Notes under the pieces: generated by a model
The model's input: only the letters and a program-made list of their open reading frames with translations
Database searches by the model: none
Told to the model about the DNA's origin: nothing
Assembly: GCA_963556195.1 (NCBI GenBank)
Contig: OY744528.1
Coordinates: 62,867,646 to 62,931,645, forward strand
DNA length: 64,000 nucleotides
Source of the DNA: Sepiola atlantica
Lineage: Eukaryota > Mollusca > Cephalopoda > Sepiida > Sepiolidae
Direction: 5' to 3'
Shown: one piece after another, positions 33,556 to 45,389 of the stretch
How positions within the stretch are numbered: the first letter of the stretch is position 1
How the letters are laid out: every line of letters begins with the position of its first letter
Made by a program: the position numbers and the translations under genes

Positions 33556-33794
33556 CATGGGACTCTTGTAATTTGAATTTAGTTTCCCTTGTGTTTTCGT
33601 TGTCTTTTCCAAATTATTAATTCAACTAAATTGTTGTAAATGTCCTTTTAATATCTATTTATAAAAATATTGTATGTAAATAGCTTCCAATACTTAAATT
33701 GTTTTTTAACATTTCATGATTTTTACGTCAGAAAAAAATTATATTCGACAGCTTAATTTTTTTCGAAATTCCTTTCAAAATTGGAAAAGTGGTT

Positions 33795-33965
33795 TAAATA
33801 TATTTTTAAGCGTAATAATAATCTCGAACCCGAATTGAATTGATAATTTATTAAATGAAGTAAATGAATTAGCTGCTTATATGTTTTCTAAGCGTAATTA
33901 TAATAATCTTCAACCAGAATTTAGTTTATAATTTTCTTTTTATTAAGTGGAGTTAATGTAGCTAT
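33795..33965 (+). repeat. Two-copy tandem duplication
   Basis: TTTTTAAGCGTAATAATAAT (about 33805) and TTCTAAGCGTAATTATAATA (about 33887) start two related units of about 85 bp, each passing through AATTTA/ATTTAG and GATAATTT or TATAATTT. Confidence 0.6.
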
Positions 33966-34039
33966 CTTGCACACAATAATAGATTAAGTATTCTATCGAA
34001 ACTCTATAAGTGAATATTGAAAATAAATCTTATTAAACA

Positions 34040-34310
34040 ATATCTTGAGGAAAGTGAGAGTACATCCGGGTTAAAGGGTAAAATGTCCGCCTCCTTTACA
34101 TATGGCTAACGATAAATCAAATATTGATTAGGATTAAATATTAAAATCGGTGAAATCGATTAAAATTTATGTTTGTGTTTAAGAACACGGATCACGGATA
34201 TTTAGCCGAAATGACTGATTGAACAGTTATTGTGTATCTTTTCTTAAGAAAGCTGTTAACATCAACGAAACATGGAAAACACTGTATTTACTTCGTGTAT
34301 AAGAAGAACA
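34040..34310 (+). repeat. Direct repeat D, left copy
   Basis: It contains ATATTGATTAGGATTAAATA and TCTTAAGAAAGCTGTTAACA. A diverged copy lies at 36730-36990 in the same orientation (ATATTGATTAAAGTTAAATA, TTTTAAGAAGCTGTTAATGT). The pair brackets the gag-like fragment at 34.9-35.7 kb. Confidence 0.65.
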
Positions 34311-34856
34311 CACACACACACATATATATATGTGTGTGTATGTATATATGTAAATACTCGGCAAACACCAGATTAGCCAGCTAGTTTCCAAATAAAATAG
34401 ATTTCCTCTACTTGAGTATACGTATGCAGACCTAACGTGTGATATAACAAGTTATACAATTAACTAATCGACAAAAATTTAACATCAACACACAAACATA
34501 AAACAAAATGCAAAAACTCAAGATAACAATCAAAACTTGCGAGAAAAGATGGATTTTAAGACTCTTTTTCTCTTGAAAGACAATGAATACATTCTAATGA
34601 ATGTGTGCGCGAAGCAGAGGTTGTGCTATCTCTAACGACACTTATTCTGGCCTGGCATTACTTAAGTCCAGTAGCAAGATGAAATCTTAGATGACCAGAG
34701 ACAACTTAGGTACGAGTGGAAAAATACTAAACTAGTTGTACCCCCAGTCTACACTACTGCCTTATTCATAGCTATGCGAAGAGAAGTCTGATGTGTGCTC
34801 TGCCTTAGCATATTAGTAGAAAGTGAATAACAGCCACTTCAAATTCCAGACTTACG
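34311..34856. other. Unassigned sequence
   Basis: A short AC/TA/TG run lies at 34311-34345. The stretch 34720-34856 may be the flank of the 5S-derived copy. No gene. Confidence 0.55.
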
Positions 34857-34858
34857 GC

Positions 34859-34921
34859 TCCTCGTATTCCCAAATGGTCACCCATCCAAGTATTAACTTT
34901 GCTTAACTTCGGTAGTTCGAC
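34859..34921 (-). other. 5S rRNA-derived sequence, copy 2
   Basis: The minus strand reads CCGAAGTTAAGC and then ACTTGGATGGGTGACCATTT and GGGAATACGAGG, colinear with 5S rRNA. About 12 nt of the central loop are deleted and the 5' third is missing. The C-box segment is better preserved than in the copy at 21603-21682. Confidence 0.85.
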
Positions 34922-34929
34922 GTCATATA

Positions 34930-35692
34930 GACGTAACTTTATAGCAATTTTTAGCCAGATTGAAGTTTTTAACAACCACCTTCAACAAGACGATCACAGC
35001 CACATTTGGTACCAAGAAATCATCCCAAAAACAGTCATCCAAAAAACAGCCACCTCGACCCGGAACAACCAGCAAAACATCAACAGAAGAAAACAACAGA
35101 ACACACCGTAAAAAATAGAAAGCTAAGGTAGGTGACAATGTTTCTTTGCTCTTATTTACTCTGCACGAATTGTTGGTTTAAATAATTCATAAAAACTATT
35201 GGTGGATAGAGATTTTGGTTAACGTCTGCTGCTGAAAAAAAAGTAGACAAAATGACTAACACTTACCCAACCCCATTAAACAGAGTATTTACAGGGAAAT
35301 CAAATATCGCAATCTTTACTTGGAAACCGCCCGACTTAAGGCCATCGCTCGCTGTTCTGGAAAAGAAAAGCAGATCTACAATTTAACAGATTCTAAGCTA
35401 ATAAATCTAGCATACGACTTTTAGGAAGGTCTAGCATGGGAATAAATAAGGGAATATCTCGACGATCATCCAAATAGCACCAATAAGAACCTGATCGATT
35501 AATTAATGGCACAATACGGCGAGATTACAAATGTCGCCTAGATAGCTAGAGCTTTAATTAAAATAAAACAGAATCGAGGTGAGGTACTCGCGGACTTAGC
35601 AAATAGGATGAACCGACTTGCTAAGGTAACATACACTGACACCGAGTTGAGAGAAGGTTAAACTGTGCAAAGAACAATTAGAACTGTGAATT
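34930..35692 (+). pseudogene. gag: Gag fragment of the second LTR family
   Basis: From about 34960 the sequence is homologous to the minus-strand element at 38403-40881: the leader (CAGCCACCTCGACCCGGAAC) and an ATG at 35252 followed by a gag-like frame with FTGKSN, YLDDHPNSTNKN, MAQYGEI and ALIKIKQNRGEVLADLANRM. At least four in-frame stops are present (for example near 35422). The homology ends near 35692 and no LTR of that family borders it. It is a truncated relic. By family, Gag would form the particle. Confidence 0.78.
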
Positions 35693-35888
35693 GAGAGCAT
35701 CATTGACTTTCTCTTACACTTCCTTTCTTTTCATTGTGCGCCTTTCTATCTATCTCTATCTCTTTCTCCTTTTCTTTCTCGATTTTATTGCAGTGAGAGA
35801 GATTTTGAAACAGTTTGGTGTTTGCTTTGGTACGAGAACGGTCGTGTTAGACCCAACTCATCAACTCGGAATCTTAAGTTTCTATTTT

Positions 35889-36100
35889 AAATGTTTCTTC
35901 GAAATGCAAATATTAATATATTATTTTTATAAGATGCTCGTCTGTTCCCTTATTACAAGCCTTCAATTCGCAGTGTGTCGCAATCCCAACTCAGCCGAGC
36001 TTCGAGTTTAAATGTTTCATATGAAGCTGAAATGTAATAAAAATATTTTTATATATAAAGTATGTTTCATGGCCCCTCATTACAAGCCTTCAATTCCAGC
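35889..36100 (+). repeat. About 125-bp tandem duplication
   Basis: Two units end in TTACAAGCCTTCAATTC (about 35953 and 36078) and start AAATGTTTC (about 35888 and 36011). The spacer is AT-rich. The frame 36012-36215 after it has QIFNYEERLNNAKCRRV, faintly reminiscent of Harbinger transposases, but not enough to call. Confidence 0.6.
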
Positions 36101-36729
36101 TGATGATCCCAGCCAGATATTTAATTATGAAGAGAGATTAAATAACGCAAAATGCCGCCGTGTACCCAGACAAAATACGAAACCGGGTATCAACCCTTTT
36201 ATTAAAGGGGTGTGACTATCTTTCATCCGGGAGATAGTGTTGTACCGTACCAGGACTAAAAGAGTCCTTTCAGAAAAGTCCTCAAGGCGCACACACATCA
36301 AGTTATACTCCCCGCGGTAAACGATCGTGTTACAGGAGATATGATGTGTTTTCACTTCTTTTCAAGGTGATCCGAAGTTGACGTATGTGTCATGATACTT
36401 TCTCTCGGAGAGGTAGCTGAAACTCATGGAAGAAGGATAACTTAGAAAAGTCGTCTTAAATTAAAATATATATTTTATTTGTTTCATCATCTATGAGTTG
36501 CTTTTATTATATTATCTCTATAAGAGTCTAAATCCCCTATCTAGAATACCCCATCACAAATTTAATTTATAACTACTGATCACAAAATTATCTATTTATA
36601 AAGTGAAGGGAACTAATGAGTTTCTTAGGGGAGGTGGCGCGATCTTTGCCAATGATAGAATGAGTGTTTAACCGAATACCGTTACTAGAAAATATCGAGA
36701 ATGTATCTTATTTTCTTTTTCCCGGTAAT
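36101..36729. other. Unassigned sequence
   Basis: It contains a GAGATAGT/CTCTCGGAG-type stretch and no supported gene. Confidence 0.55.
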
Positions 36730-36990
36730 CATGAGGAGGGTGGGGGCACATATGAGTTGGAGAGTAAAAACTCTGCCGCATTCCTGTAAATGGAACTAAT
36801 AAAAATGAAATATTGATTAAAGTTAAATATTAAAATCGATGGAATCTATTGAAAATAAATATATTTTAAGAACACACACAAATATTGGGCAATAATAACT
36901 AACGAAACATAATTCATGCGTATATTATTTTAAGAAGCTGTTAATGTCAATGGAATAGGGACAATATGTATTTTCTTACTAACTTTTGAC
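36730..36990 (+). repeat. Direct repeat D, right copy
   Basis: Diverged same-orientation copy of 34040-34310. Confidence 0.65.
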
Positions 36991-37735
36991 ACCTGTTCAG
37001 ACTTCAAATCTTTCTATTCCATATGATAAAATAAACTAATCAGCTATCGTTTTTCCATGCAAAGAGATACAAAACAAACCTTATTATCATACATACATAA
37101 GTATTTACATTTGGCAATCATATCTACACTAAACATTAACAACATATTACTGCTAAGCATTGTCTTGGTTATGACATTAATTTGCACTCGGTAGTATGGC
37201 CCACCTTTGGGATCTTTGCAGTGTGCAGTTCCCTTTTATTTGCCATTACTCTTCGGTCTGGTCTGATCTGTAGTGGTAGTACATCTCATGGTCGTATCTG
37301 ATGATGGTAAAATGGATTATTTATTTTCGGAATATACGCCTACAATTAACAACAAGAATATAAGTTAATCGTAAGACGGCATATCTCCGTTTAAAAACGT
37401 AAGAATATGCCAAAGTGTTACAAAGTACGAAGACTCACCCAAATTATACCATGGAAACGTTGAGTACTCAAAAAGTATTACCAAAGGTCAGGCTGAAATT
37501 CTGCATGGTGGGTACTATTATTAAAGCATTAGAGTATCAGACCCATACATCGAATTTGGTAAAAATCGGACGTTGAAATTCCGTCAAAATTTCGATCGTG
37601 TCCGAACATTTCAAGGTTTATGTCAAAATAAGATACGGGACGTCATTGTGTACACAATTGCCCAAGTAGCGAGTCGCTACAATTGTACAACCATCGTTTG
37701 CTTGGAGAGCATAACTTGGTAGTCCAGGCCATCAG
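36991..37735. other. Unassigned sequence
   Basis: No gene recognised. The AAATCGGACGTTGAAATTCC stretch near 37564 resembles TE 3' tails but could not be paired within the window. Confidence 0.5.
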
Positions 37736-38402
37736 GACGTCTTTGGATAGGGCTGTTAACGTCTTGGCACGTACCACATTCATCCTGGAGAAACGATAGT
37801 CACATTCCATTAATATATAATATACACCCGGTTTCGTGGTTGACAGGACTTAGTGGTCCGGAGCGTCATTAGGTGTTATTAATTTTCTCGTGAGAATGAC
37901 TTATCTGGACTGGGTCCATCTTCTTGCTGAAACCGAACGTTTGTATAGAGGAACGGACAAACCATATAAGAGAGTATAATTCCTTTATTCATTTCAGATT
38001 CCAAAAAGACAATTAAAACTCGAAAGTTGGGGTTGGTTTACGCACGACTCGTTATGTAAAAGAAATAGATTCCAACTGCGACAAAAACGAGAGAGATAGA
38101 GAGAGAAATAAAAACACAAAAGGGAGAAAAAAGTATGCATATCAAATATAAAAAGACAGCGAGAAAATACAGTCACCGATGTTTTTAATTCACAAGTCTT
38201 GGCGACATTTAAACCCATCCAATGTACCCATCGACAGGATTTATTGATACTGCCTAAACAACCTGGTCTTCTGCCGCAGTCTGCCATTTGATGTGCAATG
38301 TTTTCGATTTTACGCGTCACCCAAAATGGAAGCCAGGTACAAGGCTTTTAAATGTTGGGAACTCGAGCTTCCCCAAAAGGGTCACGATCGTTGTGCCATA
38401 CT
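37736..38402 (-). repeat. 3' LTR of the minus-strand element
   Basis: It aligns through its length to 40882-41538; landmarks are GGCTGTTAACGTCTTGGCAC, GGCGACATTTAAACCCATCC-like, TAAACAACCTGG and GATCGTTGTGCCATAC. Just right of it, the minus strand is purine-rich (ACGAGGAGGCGAG), as expected for a polypurine tract. Confidence 0.85.
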
Positions 38403-40594
38403 CGCCTCCTCGTTTTGTGACCTTTGCTCTAGTTAGCAAATGTCATGATGCCCTATGTTTTCCTGGCACAACGCTATAATTTGTGCAGTCTTCACTTTGA
38501 CTTGTTATCATTAATAGTCGTTTTAACTTTCGACTTTATTAGTTCTTTCTTTTTTACTCCCGTTTTCTCTCCTGAAAAGGAAGATAATTTAAATTCGTTT
38601 CTCCCTCTTTTTTATAATAATTTACTTGAATATATTGTTACATCATTTTTTTTTTATTAAATGTCATTAATTTCAATTTTGTCGGTCTTGACCAGTGGTT
38701 ATTCAGTGACCTTTTCTCTGCACCCCTAGTGCACTCTTGTACGAATTTCTCGACCGTTTCAAATACACTTTCCGTTTTCTAGCTTACTACTGGTAATTTA
38801 ATATTGTGTATGTGTGTGTGTGTGTGTGTGTGTTGTAATTTCGGAAATATTTTACATCGGTATTTTCCCAGATGTTCTATCCGGGTTTGGGAATTATTGC
38901 CCTTTTATGAGGGGGATTGGTAATTTTAAGCTTCTTCTTGGTCTGATGGTCCGGGGAAAAAGGTGACAGTGTTTCTGAGGCTCCTTTGGTCCACATGCGT
39001 TTGTGGTGTGGGTCTGTGGGGGAAACCTTAACTGCCTCTATCACAGAGTTTTTTTGGACTGGGGTTTTATGACGGGGTGGATTCTTTCTCGACAGTTTGT
39101 TAGAAGCCGATCTGACAGTGTTAGAAGTTGCGATGCATGGCGCCAACTCCACTTTCTCAACTGAAGATTCGTCTATTTTAACACTAATATTAATACCAAG
39201 TAGTATATTCATCACTGTTACCTTGAATTGGCTAGTGTTACATGTTATTTGGGCTAGCTTCTTTCTTAACCATTCTGCGTCTAATATCAAGTCCCTACCT
39301 AAGTTTGGAGTTATATACAAACTTGATGAAGCTTTTATTTTCCTTACTTAAACGGATAAATGGACCATGCTATCTTGTACCATGTTTTGCCCTTTTCCAG
39401 GGTAACTGTTAGATAAGAATCCTTCAGTTCTTCTTTTTACGTTTTTAACTCTTCAAAAACTGATGTTTTTAGGAGTGATACATCCGATCCAGTATCGATC
39501 AGTCCCTCTATTGGTTGACCACTTATTTCAACGATAAAACCCATACCGGGGCTGTGCTGACTCTGGACTCTTCTACGTTTTCGAGTTTCTTTTTTCGATT
39601 TACTCTTCATTTGCTGGGCCTGTTTCGGACCGCTGTGGCCACCTCGCTGACATCCATGTTTTCCAGAGTTCATATTTCCCTGTGGTACTATCTTCAAGGA
39701 CTTAACATGGTTACATATCCGGGTAACGGCATCTGATTAATCCGGTGGTAGTGAGTGGATTTCAAGGGTACCCTGGTCTTTTCTTTCTCCTAGGGCGAAG
39801 TCATTTACGTTTTCCACAGGTGACTATGGCTAAAATGCCCTCGCTGCGATCTTCTAGATCTTGCCGAAATGTACCCATAAAACTTACTTGTTACAGCGTT
39901 AGTCGATTTAATACAACTGTATCAACTGTGGCCCTTCTCCGACCATTTCCCGCTGTAGAATGCGATTTAGGGTACCTTAAATCTAGGATAGGCTTCCCAT
40001 GGTCACTGGTGTCAGAGGATGCTGTTTAATGTGCTATCATTAAGCATAGTCTGTTTCCTCTTGTGGCCCTCGGAGTAGCTAATATGGCCTGTAGCTTTGT
40101 CTCGCAGCAGACACAGCCCAGATAACGTTGCCAGATTTGATCTAGCTACATCTTCCTTAACAAAAGTGTTAATTATAGCATCTATGAAACCTAGTTAACT
40201 GTACTTGCACAGTTGAACCCTATCTCAATTAGGTGTCTCTATACGCTAACTTAAGAAGTCGGTTCATCTTATTTGATGAGTACGCGAGTACTTCACCTAG
40301 ATTCTGCTTTATTTTAATTAAAGCTCTAGCACCGTCAGCAGCATCTGTGAACTTGCCGTGATCGGGCAGGTCTTTACTAGTGCTATTTGTATGAGCGTCC
40401 AGATATTTCCCGATCCATTCCGATGCTAGACTGTCCGAAAAGTCATATGCCAGATTTTATAGCTCCGGAGCCGCTCGCCATGGCATTAAATCGGACGTAT
40501 CCTCAGTAAAGATTGTGATCTTTGATTTCCCTGTGAGTACTGTGGTTAGTGGGGTTGGATTTCTGTGAGGCATTTTTCTTGTAGTAGCAGTCAT
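38403..40594 (-). pseudogene. gag-pro: Gag-protease region of the second LTR family
   Basis: On the minus strand an ATG at 40594 opens a gag-like frame with LTGKSKITIFTEDTSD, YDFSDSLASEWIGKYLDAH and ALIKIKQNLGEVLAY, interrupted by stops. The frame at 39697-39437 (86 codons) carries a weak knuckle-like HGCQRGGHSG and an intact protease signature GLIDTGSDVSLLKT. The next frame (39320-38877) continues with LGRDLILDAEWLRKKL, which follows the protease in Gypsy-like elements, then a Lys/Pro/Ser-rich tail ending at 38877. From 38876 to 38403 nothing resembles RT. The gap between 39437 and 39320 implies a frameshift or stop. The DTGS site is unmutated, unlike in the 4.5-kb protease. Confidence 0.82.
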
Positions 40595-40881
40595 TTAACA
40601 GAAAGCTGTATCCACTAATCATTTTTATAAATTATTTAAATCAACAATTTTTGCTGAGTAAATAAAAGCAGAGGAAAATTGTCCCTTACTTCAGCTTTTT
40701 CGGGTTTACGATGTCTTCTTATTTCTTCTGTTCGATGCTTGTTAGGGTCCGGGTCGAAGTGGCTGTTCTTTGCATGCCTGCGTTTTTCTTCCTGAGTCGC
40801 GCTTTCGCCACTTGGGTCGTATCCTTAGTTCTAGGTACCACTGTGATACTATCGCTTGCCTTGGTTGATCCGAGTCGTGGG
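40595..40881 (-). other. Leader of the minus-strand LTR element
   Basis: Sequence between the 5' LTR and the gag ATG. It is homologous to 34960-35250 on the plus strand. A frame at 40719-40955 is rich in Lys, Arg and Thr and is probably not coding. Confidence 0.65.
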
Positions 40882-41538
40882 GGCGTCTTTGGAAGAGCTG
40901 TTAACGTGCTGGAACGGTACCACACTAATCTCGGAAAAGCGATTGGCACATCCATTCAATAAAAGGGTTAATCTCGTCTGTAGGCTTGACTGGTCTTTAG
41001 TCGGGTTTTAGGCGTCATTAATTCTCTCCAGCGAATTAATTATCTGGACTGCGACCATCGGCTTTCTGAAATCGAACGCTTGTATAAAGGAGCGGAGAAA
41101 CCATTTCAAATATAGTCAAATATAATTTCTTTATGTATTATAGGCTTCGGGAAGAAAAATTAAAAAGTTGGTTACGTTATGTACGAAAAATAAATTCAAA
41201 CTTTAAAACTTTACAAAAAGAGGAGAGAAAACACGTATGCATATCAAGTAGAAAGAGACAATACAGAAATATAATAGAAAGAGATAATACAGTCATCGAT
41301 GTATTTAATTCACAAGTTCTGGCGACAGGTGATTTGATCTTTGACGCATCTGATGCACCCGTCATCCGGATTTCTTCAACACTACCTAAACAACCTGGCG
41401 GTCTGCCGCGAGCTGACATTTGAGTACAGTGTTGTTGATTTTACGATCACCCAAGAACAATAGAATCTATGGTCAAAGCTTTTAAATGTGGGGGAACTCC
41501 AGCTCTCTACAAAAGGGTCACTATCGTTGTGCCATACA
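40882..41538 (-). repeat. 5' LTR of the minus-strand element
   Basis: Partner of 37736-38402. On the minus strand it starts TGTATGGCACAACG. Frames 41133-41423 and 41177-41419 are shadows within it. Confidence 0.85.
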
Positions 41539-42740
41539 ACAAACAGGACGTAAGTTATCCCAAAACTGTGACTGCAACATTGTATGTGACCATGACATTG
41601 AACTTTGCTACGTCACAATTAATTAACTTCTATATTAGAGCATGACCGATATTTTGATCAAGTTTGGTGACGATTAGTCAAGAGATATGAACTATCTAGG
41701 CTGTACACAAACAAACATAGTGATAATTCCAACCAAATACATGATCTTCGTGAGGAGGCAATTCATCTACAATAATTTGTATAAAAAGTGCAGTGGTTTA
41801 GGCATAAAATGATTAGACATGGGCAGATATTCTGTGAAATAAAATCAACTGGCAAACTGCTAAGTAATAAGCAACCGAATTCCATTTTATCCCCACTCCA
41901 CCCGCGCCGCTACTTTATGCTGCAACTTGTTGCATCAGCAAAAGCAACTGTTGCAGCCAAAAACTAAATTCATATCTAATAATATTATTTCATACAGATC
42001 TCGTTACGTTGCATGAACACACAAATCTAGAGAGGAAAAAAAAGAAAAACGGATATAAGACGATTCTTTAAAAATAACATCGTGTGTAGAATTGTTGGTT
42101 TGACGGAGTAAAAAAAATATATCAACGTTTACATTCATTGAGAAAAAAATTATAATTTAAAAAAGCTAAGTAATTTGGAAGGAACAAATTATTGCTGAAA
42201 TGGGCATTTATCTTAAAGAAGAAAAATGTCTGAATGAAAAAAAAGATCGAATCAATGACTTTTTGGATGATGAGGCTGGGGAGGAGGGAGTGAAGGCACA
42301 CGACATAGACGCCCCCTCCCCGAAATTGATAATGCTTTTATTTTATTTTATTTTAGTTAGGAAAAAGAGTGCGACGAGAGATAATTATGATGTATATGAC
42401 TCATAGTGTGTCTTGATAGAAAGCTCACCATTTTAACCAATAAAGATTGTGATACGGTGGTCATTGCACGTAGCAACACAGAGAGCGACTAGAGTCAGTC
42501 TGCGTTGGTCGGACGGGAAGGATGGGAGGGAGATAGGGAACGGAGAAGATCAGAATGTGGAGGAAGAGGTGGTTGTTGTCTTTGTGGTAGCGGGAAGAGG
42601 ATGGGGTTTAAAAGGAGAGGGAGAATATGAGAAGAAAGATGAGACTGACCTGCATCCCATTCTGATGCAGACGAGAAAATGAGGCCAATAATCGTGGAGA
42701 CAGATAGGCAATCTTTTTATTTGCGGGTTGAGGGAGAAAA
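41539..42740. other. Unassigned sequence
   Basis: Around 41640-41720, CAAGTTTGGTGACGATTAGT and GGCTGTACACAAACAAACA resemble the conserved 3' ends of widespread invertebrate repeats. The frame 42200-42406 is Lys/Glu-rich without a domain. Confidence 0.5.
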
Positions 42741-43005
42741 AGAGGAAAGAGATTGTCGAGTATATGATAGTGGCAGGAGAAAGAGACTGAAAGATTTGGA
42801 TTGGGAAAAAGCAATAGCCAGTGAGGAAGAGAGGGGTACGTAGAGAAAGTTCGATAGATAGTTAGATAGATAAATAGAGAGAGAGAGGGAGATAGATAGA
42901 TAGAGGGAACATATTGATATTGAGAGGGAGAAAGGGGGTAGAGTGAATCAGTGAGGAAAAGGGGCATACATACAGAAATTGAGATAGAGATATAAGCAAA
43001 GAGAA

Positions 43006-43075
<70 letters not shown>

Positions 43076-43280
43076 GGAGAGAGACAGTGAGGAAGAGTGT
43101 CATATGTAGAGAACCTGAAATAGAAAGATAAGCAGATAGATAAATAGATAGATAGAGTGAGAGAGAGAGAGATAAAGAGAGAGAGAGACATATTCTGATA
43201 GAGAAAATAAGAAAGAAAAAGATGGATAGAAAATAATGAAATATAAGTGAGGAAGGAGAGTCCCAACACATGAGAGAGAC

Positions 43281-43319
<39 letters not shown>

Positions 43320-43834
43320 AGAGAAAAGTGGAAGAGGGAGAGAGGTAGAGAAGAGAGAAGAAACAGACAGACATATAGAAATACACACACACATATATAC
43401 ATGTATGTATATTTAAAATTAATTACTCAATATATATATATATATATATATATATTGAGAGAGAGAGAGAGAGAGAGTGAGAGAGAGAGAGAGAGAAACA
43501 GTGAGATAGAAAGAGGGATAAGGATGAGGAGACACGGTTAAGGTGAATGACGGAGGCTAGATAGGGGTAAGGGGAGCAGCTGAATCGATAAATTGACTTT
43601 AATATGTTAATGCATCTATCGCTACCTACGCACACACCTTCCTACGTGACGCTGAACAACTGACACCAATCGAACTGCTTACGTAACGTATAAATATCCC
43701 AACTGTATTGCTCCTTACGAGGTTCTAAACTGCGATCGAGGCACAGAGAGAAAGTGGGGAAAATAGGGGGATAGACAGAATTAGATATACAGATATATAG
43801 ACAGAGCGAGAGGGGGGATAGATAGATAGATAGC

Positions 43835-43874
<40 letters not shown>

Positions 43875-44240
43875 ATATGGGATATATCAGACAGATATAG
43901 GTAGAAAGCAAACATAGATACATCAGAGAAGAAATGAGAGAGAGAGGTTGTTGACTTAGAAAAAAGAGAAGTGGGAGAAGAAAGAGGAGGAATTAAAGAA
44001 GAGAGGATGAGAAGTGGGAGAAAGAGAATAGAAAATATGAAAATAAGATATTAGACTGAAAGGATTAATGCGAGAGTTGGGGGAGAAAGGTAGAATGAAA
44101 GATAGAGAGAGGGGCGAGGATGTGTGTGAGAGAGAAGAGGAAAATGAAGGATAGCGAGGAAAGTGGAAAATGAGAATATAAATTTTTTTTCTCACTCTCA
44201 CTATTCAATCCTCTGTTCTCTTTTTATGTCTCTCCCTTCT
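42741..44240. repeat. GA/GATA-rich simple-sequence region with (TA)n
   Basis: Purine-rich plus strand with many AGAGAG, GATAGATA and GGGAGA runs; (TA)n at about 43010-43073 and 43430-43455; (GA)n at about 43287-43312 and 43843-43871. Long Ser/Leu-rich minus frames (for example 42862-43392) simply translate the (CT)n complement. A short stretch at 43600-43740 is less repetitive. Confidence 0.92.
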
Positions 44241-44584
<344 letters not shown>

Positions 44585-45286
44585 GAGAGACGAGATATAG
44601 ACAGATATGAAGACAGTTATTGAGATAAATAAAAAAACAGAGAGAGAATAAATGCGCGAAAGAAAAAGCGAGAGAATTAAAGACAGAGGGAAGATGAAGA
44701 AACAGAAAAAGACTAATACAGGTAACAATAGAGTGTGTACTTGCCGGTACTTATTGTATAAAATATAAGACATCAAAAGTCAAAATTTTAGAGGAAGAAG
44801 GTGTAAACTAAAACGGCATTCAATAGAGCGCATACACCTCCGCCACGTTCTTGTTCATTTTAGTCAAATCTTCACCCGTCTATACTCATAAAAAGAACAT
44901 TTAAATGTGTTTGACCAAAAATATTCATTGGATTCGCAACAACCTGCACATATGCATAAATCATTGTAGTCCGTCAATTATGAGTCGCCCGACACACATA
45001 AAGTACATCGTGCATTAAATGGAGAACACTGCCCACTCTTTCCACCAGGCAAGCAATGTTTGCACACATTCACGTCAAGGCTTGATATTCTAGACCAGCG
45101 GTTAAAACCTGTTGAATTTTAGGTACCACTAAATGTATACTTTTAAATTTGGCGGACTACTAATACAACTTTAGCAAAAACGGTCAACGCATTGATATAA
45201 TATACATTGATATAATATACTCTATTCATATGAAATGCACCCATTAAATGCACGTACTTAAATAAAACTTGAAAAATTGAAGTTTA
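44585..45286. other. Unassigned sequence
   Basis: It contains a direct duplication of ATTGATATAATATAC (45193-45222). No gene. Confidence 0.6.
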
Positions 45287-45389
45287 TTGGAGCTAAAATT
45301 CCACAAACTGATTTTAAACAAACAAGAATGTGTAATATTTTTACACATTCCTGTTTGTTTAAAATCAGTTTGTGTAATTTTAGGTCCAA
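45287..45389. repeat. 103-bp near-perfect hairpin
   Basis: The 49-bp arms 45287-45335 and 45341-45389 are reverse complements with three mismatches, around a 5-bp spacer TATTT. The arm starts TTGGAGCTAAAATTCC. It could be a fold-back MITE remnant or a hairpin RNA source. The frame starting at 45287 is an artefact of the palindrome. Confidence 0.93.

Larger units (their letters stand above)
37736..41538 (-). mobile_element. Minus-strand LTR retrotransposon with gag and protease only
   Basis: Two same-orientation copies of an about 660-bp sequence (37736-38402 and 40882-41538) flank about 2.48 kb of internal sequence. The internal part reads on the minus strand as leader, gag (from 40594), knuckle-like region, and retropepsin (LIDTGSDVSLL). 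No RT, RNase H or integrase motif is seen in the roughly 1 kb after the protease. The minus-strand LTR start reads TGTATGGCACAACG at 41538. The LTRs are visibly diverged with indels, so the insertion is old. Confidence 0.85.

Noticed and set aside
36012..36215. Harbinger transposase C-terminus
   Set aside because: Only a short QIFNYEERL-like similarity; no DDE motif or neighbouring MADF gene.
41133..41423. 96-codon frame and its minus counterpart
   Set aside because: They lie inside the LTR and are not conserved as frames in the other LTR.
42608..43402. Long Ser/Leu/Phe-rich minus-strand frames that look like membrane proteins
   Set aside because: They translate the (CT)n complement of GA-rich simple sequence in all frames at once; no domain, and several overlap in different frames.
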